DNA from: Candidatus Faecivivens stercorigallinarum
GTDB lineage: Bacteria; Bacillota; Clostridia; Oscillospirales; Ruminococcaceae
Length of the DNA stretch: 7,633 nucleotides
NCBI GenBank assembly: GCA_018715465.1
Contig: DVLN01000131.1
Location: 1 to 7,633, forward strand
Direction: 5' to 3'
Part shown: positions 1 through 6,315 of the stretch, in pieces
Layout of the letters: each line of letters starts with the position of its first letter
How positions within the stretch are numbered: position 1 is the first letter of the stretch
The notes under the pieces: generated by a model
What the model saw: only the letters and a program-made list of their open reading frames with translations
What the model was told of the DNA's origin: nothing
Database searches by the model: none
Made by a program: the position numbers and the translations under genes

Positions 1-10
1 TTGACAGCAT
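1..10 (-). CDS. Possible first codons of a divergent gene (cut by left edge)
   Basis: On the minus strand an ATG lies at 10-8, followed by codons for Leu and Ser before the window ends. It is preceded by AGGAG (complement of 20-24) with a 9-base spacer, a good Shine-Dalgarno arrangement. Nothing can be said about the product from three codons. By context, divergently placed genes next to sugar-binding proteins of this type are often regulators (AraC, LacI or a two-component pair), but that is inference only. The alternative is a chance AGGAG/ATG pair in intergenic DNA. Confidence 0.35.
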
Positions 11-76
11 ATTTTTGTTCTCCTGCCAAAAGGGACGGTTTTCGCCGGAATGTCCATTTTATGCCTGATTGCACTT

Positions 77-118
77 TTTTGTGCTCCAAATTAGCAGGCC
101 GCGAACCAGCGCACAAAA
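77..118. repeat. Inverted repeat TTTTGTGC / GCACAAAA, possible operator
   Basis: TTTTGTGC at 77-84 is an exact reverse complement of GCACAAAA at 111-118, separated by 26 bases. It lies between the candidate divergent start at the left edge and the rightward promoter, where a regulator of both units would bind. A competing shorter hairpin, GCAC (71-74) with GTGC (81-84) around six T, uses part of the same sequence. An eight-base arm is short enough to arise by chance, so the operator role is inference. Confidence 0.3.
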
Positions 119-152
119 GCAAATTTGGGCATTCCATCCAAAAAACGGGCTG

Positions 153-181
153 TTTACTTTATATCTTCTCCATACTATAAT
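153..181 (+). promoter_or_regulatory. Sigma-A type promoter for the binding-protein gene
   Basis: The -35 hexamer TTTACT (153-158, four of six matches to TTGACA) is separated by 17 bases from a perfect -10 TATAAT (176-181). Transcription should begin near 187-189, giving a leader of about 120 bases before the ATG at 311. The -10 box lies inside the long upstream open extension of the next gene, which is one reason to reject a start at 125. Confidence 0.75.
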
Positions 182-310
182 GTGGTCATACGGCAGATTA
201 CTCCGCTGCTGGCGCGCGGCAGTGAGAATGTTCTGCTCACGATAGAGTCGTATATGAAAAATAGGAAAAAACGGTTGTATACCGAAAAACATCTAATTGG
301 AGGTAACACT

Positions 311-1999
311 ATGAAGAAAAACCGCCTTTTTGCTCAGCTGATTGCTTCCCTGTTGGTCCTGACGTCATTGGCCGGTTGCAACAACAGCAGTAACAGCAGT
401 GATTCCACCTCTCAGCAGGATGCAGGCTCTTCTGACAGCACTTCGACTGCAAGTGAAACATCTTCTGCGGCTGCAGCAGAACCTGGTGAAGTTCAGCTTC
501 CGATTGTCGATGAAAAGATTACCGTTACCTGGTTTGCCGGACTGGATTCCAACCTGACGACATTGGTCTCCAATATGAATGAGACTCCCTTCTTCCAGGA
601 TATGGAGGAAAAAACCAATATTCATATCGAATTCCAGCATCCGCCGACAGGCAGTGAAACTTCTGCATATAACCTGTTGTTTGCTTCCGGCGACCTCCCC
701 GATCTGATTTCCCATCAGAATCCCGGTTACTCAGGTGGCCTGGATGCCTGTCTCGACGATGGTTATATCCTTGATTTGACTGAGTTGGTTCCGCAGTATT
801 GCCCCAACTATATGAAAGCACTGAACGATCTCTCTGAAAAATATGACGAAAACGTTCTCCGTTCGGCTTATACCGGTTCCGGTCGTATCGGCGCGGTCGG
901 TCAGCTGATGCAGCAGCCGCAGGGCCCCTGGGCCGGATTGTATGTCCGTGGCGACTGGCTGGAAAAATGTGGACTGGAAACTCCTCAGACTTTTGAAGAT
1001 TGGGAAACAATGCTGACAGCCTTTAAGGATGAATGTGGTGCTACAGCGCCCATGCTGCTCCATAAGACCGGATACGATAATGTATTTAATAATATCTGTA
1101 TGGGCTTTGGTGTGACTCCTTCCTGGTATCAGGTGGACGGCCAGGTCAAGTTTGGCCCTGCTGAAGAAGGTTGGCGGGATTATGTGACGATGATGCATGA
1201 CTGGTATCAGAAAGGTTTGATCGACCCCGACTTTATGGCTTCTACTTCTCCGGCCTCCATCCTTCCCGATACTGCAATGGTTACGACTGGTAAAACAGGT
1301 GCGTTTGTCGGTGTTTATACCAACGTTGCTATGTGGGAAGCGGCCATTGAGGGCGATGAGGATAACTTTGTGCCGGTTTATACCCCGATGCCCAATGCAG
1401 GCGACACCCACAATTTCCAGAGTGTTATTCTGTCTGGTGCATCTCCGACGATGGGTCTGTCTATTTCCGCAGACAGCGAGTACGCAATTGAATGTTTGAA
1501 AATGTTTGATTACTGGTTCTCCGAAGAAGGAGCGATGTACTGTAACTGGGGCATCGAAGGTGATACCTATCAACTGGACGAAAATAATGAACCGAAATAT
1601 ACCGATAAGATTATCAGCAATCCTGACGGTTTGTCTTTTGCTCAGGCAATGGCTTATTATACCTTCCCGCCGGCAAGACCTGTCTACCAGGATTGGACCC
1701 GTGAGCTGGAAGCCGTTCCGGCAAAAGATGTCGTCTGCTATGACGTCTGGGGTCAGGGTACAAACTCTGAGGCAATGCCCGCGCCTGGTTCTTTGAATAT
1801 GGATCCGGAACTGTATACCGAATTTTCGACCATTATGACCGATATCCAGACTGTCGTCGATGAAAAGACGCCTCAGTTTATCAGTGGTGTTATCTCGCTG
1901 GATGAATATGACGCTTACCAGACGATGCTCCAGGATATGGGTATGGCACGTGCAGTTGAGATTGTGCAGCAGGCATATGAAGACTTTATGGCACGATAA
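311..1999 (+). CDS. Lipoprotein sugar-binding subunit of an ABC importer (LplA/YtcQ-like)
   Basis: This is a 562-residue extracellular solute-binding protein, anchored to the outer face of the membrane, that should deliver a carbohydrate to a CUT1-type ABC permease. Residues 1-22 form a lipoprotein signal peptide (charged MKKNR, hydrophobic core, lipobox LAGC) with the lipid-bearing Cys at 23. Residues 24 to about 60 are a Ser/Thr/Ala-rich linker. The binding domain begins near residue 65 (ITVTWFAG, Trp74). Late marks of the LplA/YtcQ/LipO-like group are WGIEGD (413-418), FISG (523-526) and the final segment MGMARAVEIVQQAYEDF. The ATG at 311 was chosen because GGAGG (299-303) sits 7 bases before it and the signal peptide starts there. 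In-frame starts at 125 (TTG) and 254 (ATG) lack such sites. Permeases LplB/YtcP-like are expected nearby but are not in the window. The ligand cannot be read from sequence; the enzymes downstream suggest an esterified oligosaccharide or glycoside. Confidence 0.92.
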   Translation: MKKNRLFAQLIASLLVLTSLAGCNNSSNSSDSTSQQDAGSSDSTSTASETSSAAAAEPGEVQLPIVDEKITVTWFAGLDSNLTTLVSNMNETPFFQDMEEKTNIHIEFQHPPTGSETSAYNLLFASGDLPDLISHQNPGYSGGLDACLDDGYILDLTELVPQYCPNYMKALNDLSEKYDENVLRSAYTGSGRIGAVGQLMQQPQGPWAGLYVRGDWLEKCGLETPQTFEDWETMLTAFKDECGATAPMLLHKTGYDNVFNNICMGFGVTPSWYQVDGQVKFGPAEEGWRDYVTMMHDWYQKGLIDPDFMASTSPASILPDTAMVTTGKTGAFVGVYTNVAMWEAAIEGDEDNFVPVYTPMPNAGDTHNFQSVILSGASPTMGLSISADSEYAIECLKMFDYWFSEEGAMYCNWGIEGDTYQLDENNEPKYTDKIISNPDGLSFAQAMAYYTFPPARPVYQDWTRELEAVPAKDVVCYDVWGQGTNSEAMPAPGSLNMDPELYTEFSTIMTDIQTVVDEKTPQFISGVISLDEYDAYQTMLQDMGMARAVEIVQQAYEDFMAR

Positions 2000-2000
2000 C

Positions 2001-2022
2001 GCCAGATTGCACTTCGTTTTGT
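2001..2022 (+). repeat. Second copy of a short direct repeat flanking the binding-protein unit
   Basis: GCCAGATTGCACTT (2001-2014), directly after the stop codon of the binding-protein gene, matches GCCTGATTGCACTT (63-76) in 13 of 14 bases. Both are followed by TTTTGT, with a two-base CG insertion in this copy. The pair brackets the promoter plus the lipoprotein gene. In a window this size a 13/14 match could arise by chance, so this is noted rather than asserted as a duplication or insertion scar. Confidence 0.3.
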
Positions 2023-2046
2023 AAGAAAAAGATATTTCATAATAAC

Positions 2047-2085
2047 GAGCGTTCCAATCAAATAAAATTGGAGCGCTCCCATTTT
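2047..2085 (+). terminator. Hairpin with weak T-run, likely partial terminator
   Basis: GAGCGTTCCAAT (2047-2058) pairs with ATTGGAGCGCTC (2067-2078) over 12 positions with one G-U wobble, around the 8-base loop CAAATAAA. It is followed by CC and then ATTTT. The stem is strong but the T-run is short and displaced, so it probably terminates only part of the transcripts or protects the 3' end of the lipoprotein mRNA. It lies 47 bases after that gene's stop and 69 bases before the next start. Confidence 0.6.
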
Positions 2086-2146
2086 ACCGGCAGGAATTCT
2101 GTAAACTAACAACATACCGTTTTCGTATAAAAATATGAGGTAATAT

Positions 2147-3649
2147 ATGGCACTGAATATCGTAAAAACAAAATATGGACAGGTTCAGGGTGTAGTGGAA
2201 GACAATATCACGATTTTCAGAGGCGTTCCTTATGCACAGCCGCCGGTGGGGGATCTCCGTTGGCGTCCGCCTCAGCCTCCCAAACCCTGGGATGGAATCC
2301 GCAGCTGTATTGAGTTTGCACCTGCCGCAATGCAGCACTATAACAGCGACCCCAAAAGTTTTTATGGAAAAGAGTTCCCGGTCTGGGATGGACTGACCTT
2401 CAGTGAGGACTGTCTATATTTGAATATCTGGACTCCGGCTCAATCGGCCGGTGAGAAACTGCCGGTCATGATGTGGGTGCATGGCGGCGGGAATATGAGT
2501 GGGTATTCCTATGAGCCTGAGTTCGACGGAAAGGCATTGGCATCACGCGGTGTCATTTATGTATCGGTCGGATTCCGGCTGAATATCTTCGGCTTTCTCG
2601 CTCATCCTGAGCTGACCGCTGAAAGTACTTATGGCGGAAGCGGCAACTATGGCCATCTCGATCAGCTGGCGGCTGCCCGCTGGATTCAGGAAAATATTGA
2701 AGCGTTCGGCGGCGATCCGGCTAATATTACTATGTTCGGTCAGTCCGGCGGCGCACATGATGTGCAGATTATGGCGACCAGCCCATTGTTTGCCGGTGTC
2801 ATTGATAAGGGAATCAGCGAATCCGGCGGCGGTGGAGCGTCAATGATGGGGGCTGTCCCGCTTGCAGAGGGAGAGACTGCCGGACTGGAATTCCAGCAAG
2901 CAGCCAGCTGCCATTCCATTCAGGAACTTCGCGCCCTTCCGGCAGACAAAATACTGGATGTCGCTGGCAAAATGGGCTTCGGCCTTATGAAAATCGGGAC
3001 GGTTATCGACCAGTATGTTTGTTTCGGAGATACTTCTGAAATGATTCGGTCAGGTAAAGCAAGAGATATTCCGATGATTATCGGCTGCTGTTCGCATGAA
3101 GGCGGACGGATGAGCATGCTCCCACCCGGTCACAAACAGGATCTCGCATTGTTTAATCAGCAGCTGGAACGTAATTTCCCATTGGCTGCCGACAAAATGC
3201 GGCAGATTTATAGACTTGCGACCGAAGAAGATGCCGATGCATTTGACCGCGATCTGATGGCGGACGGCATGGTCTACGGCTATCAGCTGTGGGCGCGCAG
3301 TCAGAATAAGGCCGGAAAACAAGCTCCTTACGTCTATTATTTTGATCATCCGCTTCCCGATGCTGATGGAAATCCAAGCCCAGAAGGTGCCTTTCATTCG
3401 GCTGAGCTGTGGTATGTTCATGGTACTCTCGGCCGCTGCTGGCGGAAGATGGGAAAAACGGACGTCATGATCTCGGAAGCTATGATGGATTACTGGACCA
3501 ACTTCGCCAAAACCGGCAATCCAAATGGACAGAATGTCCCTGCATGGGAGCCGTATACCTGCGCAAATCCCCAGATCATGGTCTTTGGCGATACGGTCGG
3601 TATGCAGACAATGGACGACCATCCGGCGGTAAAAGTGTTTTCTGATTAA
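2147..3649 (+). CDS. Type-B carboxylesterase, paralogue 1 (alpha/beta hydrolase)
   Basis: This 500-residue protein belongs to the carboxylesterase type B (COesterase) family and should hydrolyse carboxylic esters by a Ser-acid-His triad. Visible marks in order are GVPYA (26-30), the SEDCLYLNIW segment, the oxyanion-hole loop HGGG (112-115), the nucleophile elbow GQSGG with Ser200, the acid in HEGG (Glu318), and His417 in FHSAELWY. The TGNPNG motif lies near the C-terminus. Length is near the usual 480-550. There is no signal peptide or membrane segment, so it is predicted cytoplasmic. The elbow reads GQSGG where the family usually has GESAG. The start has GAGG (2137-2140) 6 bases upstream. 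It opens a same-strand run with a deacetylase homologue and two further esterases. The substrate is unknown: acetylated or aromatic-acylated sugars fit the context, but family members also act on drugs and simple esters. Confidence 0.93.
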   Translation: MALNIVKTKYGQVQGVVEDNITIFRGVPYAQPPVGDLRWRPPQPPKPWDGIRSCIEFAPAAMQHYNSDPKSFYGKEFPVWDGLTFSEDCLYLNIWTPAQSAGEKLPVMMWVHGGGNMSGYSYEPEFDGKALASRGVIYVSVGFRLNIFGFLAHPELTAESTYGGSGNYGHLDQLAAARWIQENIEAFGGDPANITMFGQSGGAHDVQIMATSPLFAGVIDKGISESGGGGASMMGAVPLAEGETAGLEFQQAASCHSIQELRALPADKILDVAGKMGFGLMKIGTVIDQYVCFGDTSEMIRSGKARDIPMIIGCCSHEGGRMSMLPPGHKQDLALFNQQLERNFPLAADKMRQIYRLATEEDADAFDRDLMADGMVYGYQLWARSQNKAGKQAPYVYYFDHPLPDADGNPSPEGAFHSAELWYVHGTLGRCWRKMGKTDVMISEAMMDYWTNFAKTGNPNGQNVPAWEPYTCANPQIMVFGDTVGMQTMDDHPAVKVFSD

Positions 3650-3690
3650 AGAATACAGGACAGCAAATCGTTTGGAAAAGGAGGAAAATT

Positions 3691-4563
3691 ATGCAGCTGA
3701 TTGTACGGGCAGATGATGTTGGCTATACAGATGTATGCAATATAGGTGCCTTCGAGGCGATTGAAAACGGAGTCGTTACTTCGGCAGATATTATGCTGGA
3801 CTGTCCGGGAACTGTGGATGCCTTGCGCCGTCTGAAAAACTATCCCTGGATTTCTGTGGGATGGCATGCCCATTTTTGGGGTGCTCCGGTTTTGGACCCG
3901 GCTGATGTTCCATCACTGTATGATGCTTCCAGAAACGGTTTCCGGAAAGATCTTCGTGCGCTGGAAGATGTGGATTATCAGCAGGCACTGGCTGAATGCA
4001 GAGCCGAAATCAACCGTTGTGTCGAAATTCTGGGGAAAGCTCCCGATGTGTCCGGCTTTGGGATGGGGGATACACCCATGTCACGCGCTATGGCTGAAGT
4101 CGCCAGAGAGTTTGGCATGAAGACGGATTTTGTGTACATGCCCGGTTTCCCTGGTTCGGAAACTGAGTGGGATGGAAAAAAGATTATCGCGATGGGCTTT
4201 GAGGCCTATGCCGATCTGCAAACCGATTCTCTGACGGAGATTGAAAAATATGATCCTGTCGGATATTATTTGCAGGATCGGGGCGGTATGCTGAAACTCC
4301 CTCCCCATGCTACCGCAATGCACTGCTGGCATCCGGGATATGTGGATTATTTCGTCTATCGTCTGGGCGATTATGGCCCTAACGCCAGAAACTTTATCAC
4401 TGCCCGTACAGTCGATGTTCATGCTCTGTGCTCTCAACAGGTGAAGGATTGGCTTAGAGAACATAACGTGCGGTTAGTCAATATCCGGGACGCTTTGTAT
4501 GGCACCAATGAATACCAGAATCATCTGCGCAGTGTGGGAAGTAATTTGTATATTGATAAATAA
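3691..4563 (+). CDS. ChbG/YdjC-like carbohydrate deacetylase homologue with altered metal motif
   Basis: This 290-residue protein resembles the YdjC/ChbG family, whose characterised members remove N-acetyl groups from chito-oligosaccharides using a bound metal. Conserved marks are RADDVG (6-11, with the metal-binding Asp of ADD), GWHAHF (His59 in the place of the family GxH), HPG with His214, and RTVDVHAL (from Arg239), which matches the family R..E..xL segment. The motif that reads P-x-x-x-D-S-H-H-H in E. coli ChbG, including a metal-ligand His, reads PDVSGFGMGDTP here (118-129) and contains no His. It may therefore bind metal differently, have other chemistry, or be inactive. The start follows AGGAGG (3679-3684) with a 6-base spacer, 41 bases after the first esterase. 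It sits between two esterase paralogues, supporting a shared role in stripping substituents from imported sugars. No signal peptide is seen, so it is predicted cytoplasmic. Confidence 0.85.
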   Translation: MQLIVRADDVGYTDVCNIGAFEAIENGVVTSADIMLDCPGTVDALRRLKNYPWISVGWHAHFWGAPVLDPADVPSLYDASRNGFRKDLRALEDVDYQQALAECRAEINRCVEILGKAPDVSGFGMGDTPMSRAMAEVAREFGMKTDFVYMPGFPGSETEWDGKKIIAMGFEAYADLQTDSLTEIEKYDPVGYYLQDRGGMLKLPPHATAMHCWHPGYVDYFVYRLGDYGPNARNFITARTVDVHALCSQQVKDWLREHNVRLVNIRDALYGTNEYQNHLRSVGSNLYIDK

Positions 4564-4596
4564 TTTAAAGTATATAAATTAAGGAGGAATATAACT

Positions 4597-6216
4597 ATGG
4601 CACTGAATGTCGTCAAAACAAAGTATGGAATGGTTCAGGGTGTGACTGAGGAAGGCGTTTTGGTATTTAAAGGCGTTCCCTATGCTGCGCCGCCTATTGG
4701 AGAACTTCGCTGGAAACCTCCGGTGGACCCTCAGCCCTGGGAGGGTGTAAAGGTTTGTGATACATACGGCCCCCGTCCAATGCAGCCCAGTAATGGTGGT
4801 CTGGCGTTTGAACCCTGGGCTTCCGATTTCTACTATATGGGCTATACCGAATACAGCGAGGACTGCCTCTACCTGAACATCGCGACCGATGCACAGAGTG
4901 CCGATGAAAAACGTCCGGTATTCATGTGGTTCCATGGTGGTGGCTTGTCTTCCGGATACAGTTACGAAATTGAGTTCAATCCAACAGTCCTTGCCAAAAA
5001 AGGCGTGATCGTCGTTTCGGTCGGCCAGCGGCTGAATGTGTTCGGCTATCTCGCACTGCCTCAGCTTTCCGCAGAACAGGGCGGAATTTCCGGAAACTAT
5101 GGCCTGATGGATGAAGTTAAGGCTCTGGACTGGGTACGGGAAAATATTGCCGCTTTTGGCGGTGACCCGGATAACATTACCATCGGCGGTCAGTCGGGCG
5201 GCACCGCAAAGACAGGTGCGCTTGCCCGTTGTCCCAAGGCTACTGGCAAGATTAAAAGAGTCATCAATCAATCTAGCCTCAACTGGACAGGCAGTTATCC
5301 TTCCATGAAGGAAGTGGAAGAGGAGGGCGTTGAATACATCAAAGCGCTGGGATTCAGTGCAGATGTGACTCTTGAAGAACTGCGTGCTGCTGATGCCGAA
5401 GTATTTAACGTTAGAGTGGGAAATCCGTTTGATAAAAAAGGCCCGCATACTCCCGGCGGCATGGTTTACGATGGTGTATGGGTGCCGGAGCAGAATGCGG
5501 CGGTTAGCTTTGATCAGTACGCTGGTCATCTGGATTATCTGGTTGGTGGCAACTACGGCGAGTGTGTAATGTCTACTGGGTTTATTTTAGGCGGAAAACC
5601 GCTGGAAAATGCAGCGGAATTCTATCACGCTGCTAAAGATGTACTGGGTGAGAAAATCTATAACAAATATGATTTTGAAAAATCTTATCCGGTCGAGGAT
5701 TCTCAGGCTAACTTCCTATCTAAACGCTTAGCAGTAGAGGGCCTGACTGGATTCGGTGGAAATATGAAAAACCGTTATTTTGGCGCCTATCGTGCACAGA
5801 AGTTCCCCGATGCAAAAACTTACAGTTATGTTTTCTCCCATATCACTCCCAGTGTTCCGGATGATAAGAAAAATCCCCTCCGTGATCCGGATATTATGAT
5901 GGCATGGCATTCTTCTGAGCTTTGGTATATGTTCGATTCACTGCGGGTGGGGAAGAACGGCGCCAGCAATGTTCCGCCTGTCCGTCCCTGGACTGAATAC
6001 GACGTCAAACTTGCCGACATCATGAGCAGCTATTGGGCTAACTTTATGAAGAACGGCGACCCTAACGGTGATGGGCTTCCTTACTGGCCGGCCAGTGACC
6101 AGAATTACGGCTGGATCGATCTCGGAGATGAAATCATTTCCCATGAGGGAATGGAAGACGAAAAAGATCAGATGCTGTATGACTATCTGATGGAGCAGGA
6201 TGTACCCAAACTGTAA
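4597..6216 (+). CDS. Type-B carboxylesterase, paralogue 2 (long acid-His segment)
   Basis: This is a 539-residue COesterase family member. Its N-terminus (MALNVVKTKYG) is nearly the same as that of the esterase at 2147, and their first 48 coding bases match at 42 positions, so the two are paralogues. Motifs are GVPYA, SEDCLYLNI, the oxyanion loop HGGG (113-116), the elbow GQSGG with Ser200, Glu322 in NYGEC as the likely acid, and His438 in WHSSELWY. The GDPNG motif lies near the end. Acid and His are 116 residues apart, including an added proline- and charge-rich loop (about 418-436) just before the His, which should shape the substrate pocket. A charged tail ends the protein. It lacks a signal peptide. 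AAGGAGG (4581-4587) lies 9 bases before the ATG and 33 bases separate it from the deacetylase homologue, indicating co-transcription. The substrate is not known. Confidence 0.93.
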   Translation: MALNVVKTKYGMVQGVTEEGVLVFKGVPYAAPPIGELRWKPPVDPQPWEGVKVCDTYGPRPMQPSNGGLAFEPWASDFYYMGYTEYSEDCLYLNIATDAQSADEKRPVFMWFHGGGLSSGYSYEIEFNPTVLAKKGVIVVSVGQRLNVFGYLALPQLSAEQGGISGNYGLMDEVKALDWVRENIAAFGGDPDNITIGGQSGGTAKTGALARCPKATGKIKRVINQSSLNWTGSYPSMKEVEEEGVEYIKALGFSADVTLEELRAADAEVFNVRVGNPFDKKGPHTPGGMVYDGVWVPEQNAAVSFDQYAGHLDYLVGGNYGECVMSTGFILGGKPLENAAEFYHAAKDVLGEKIYNKYDFEKSYPVEDSQANFLSKRLAVEGLTGFGGNMKNRYFGAYRAQKFPDAKTYSYVFSHITPSVPDDKKNPLRDPDIMMAWHSSELWYMFDSLRVGKNGASNVPPVRPWTEYDVKLADIMSSYWANFMKNGDPNGDGLPYWPASDQNYGWIDLGDEIISHEGMEDEKDQMLYDYLMEQDVPKL

Positions 6217-6253
6217 GGTCAATATCCGCTGATTTCTTTGAATTTTATGGTGA

Positions 6254-6290
6254 GAAGCCGTCTGTATGGATGAATCGAACGGGCGGCTTT
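6254..6290 (+). terminator. GC-rich hairpin between esterase genes (weak terminator or attenuator)
   Basis: AAGCCGTCTG (6255-6264) pairs with CGGGCGGCTT (6280-6289) over ten positions, two of them G-U, with a further G-U at 6254/6290 and a 15-base loop. The following sequence is TCTGCC, so there is no real T-run. It may be a partial terminator, an mRNA processing or stability element, or a relic. A second small hairpin, TCTGC (6290-6294) with GCAGA (6298-6302), follows directly and abuts the AGGAG ribosome site of the next gene. Confidence 0.4.
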
Positions 6291-6315
6291 CTGCCATGCA
6301 GACAGGAGTGTGTTT

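Larger units (their letters stand above)
11..310. other. Intergenic control region upstream of the binding-protein gene
   Basis: No convincing coding sequence is seen in this stretch on either strand. Frame 3 closes at a TGA (66-68) and frame 1 at a TAA (178-180); neither translation resembles the end of a permease or any family I recognise. The stretch holds an inverted repeat (77-84 with 111-118), a strong rightward promoter (153-181), and a leader of roughly 120 bases. The leader contains a small GTGAG/CTCAC hairpin (222-226 with 236-240). On the minus strand a TAAAAT hexamer (61-56) could be the -10 box of the divergent gene, but the matching -35 (AGCACA, 85-80, 18-base spacer) is poor. 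No CcpA cre-like site or riboswitch was recognised. Confidence 0.6.

Noticed and set aside
1..6. TTGACA as a -35 box at the left edge
   Set aside because: The sequence 16-18 bases downstream (around TGCCAA) does not resemble a -10 box.
59..292. Small minus-strand open frame in the upstream region
   Set aside because: Cys/Arg-rich translation with no family resemblance and no ribosome site noted; it overlaps the promoter and leader of the lipoprotein gene.
125..310. Upstream extension of the lipoprotein gene to TTG 125 or ATG 254
   Set aside because: Both are in frame, but neither has a good ribosome site, the extension contains the TATAAT promoter box, and a complete lipoprotein signal peptide with GGAGG at proper spacing begins at 311.
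2104..2119. Possible catabolite (CcpA cre-like) site before the first esterase
   Set aside because: The TGTAAAC half looks similar, but the central CG and the second half do not fit the cre pattern.
2126..2131. TATAAA as a -10 box for the first esterase
   Set aside because: Transcription would begin at about the GAGG ribosome site, removing it, and no -35 hexamer sits at the right distance.
4579..5529. Open frame on the minus strand (316 codons) opposite the second esterase
   Set aside because: No family resemblance, and it lies opposite a gene with complete COesterase motifs and covers that gene's ribosome site.
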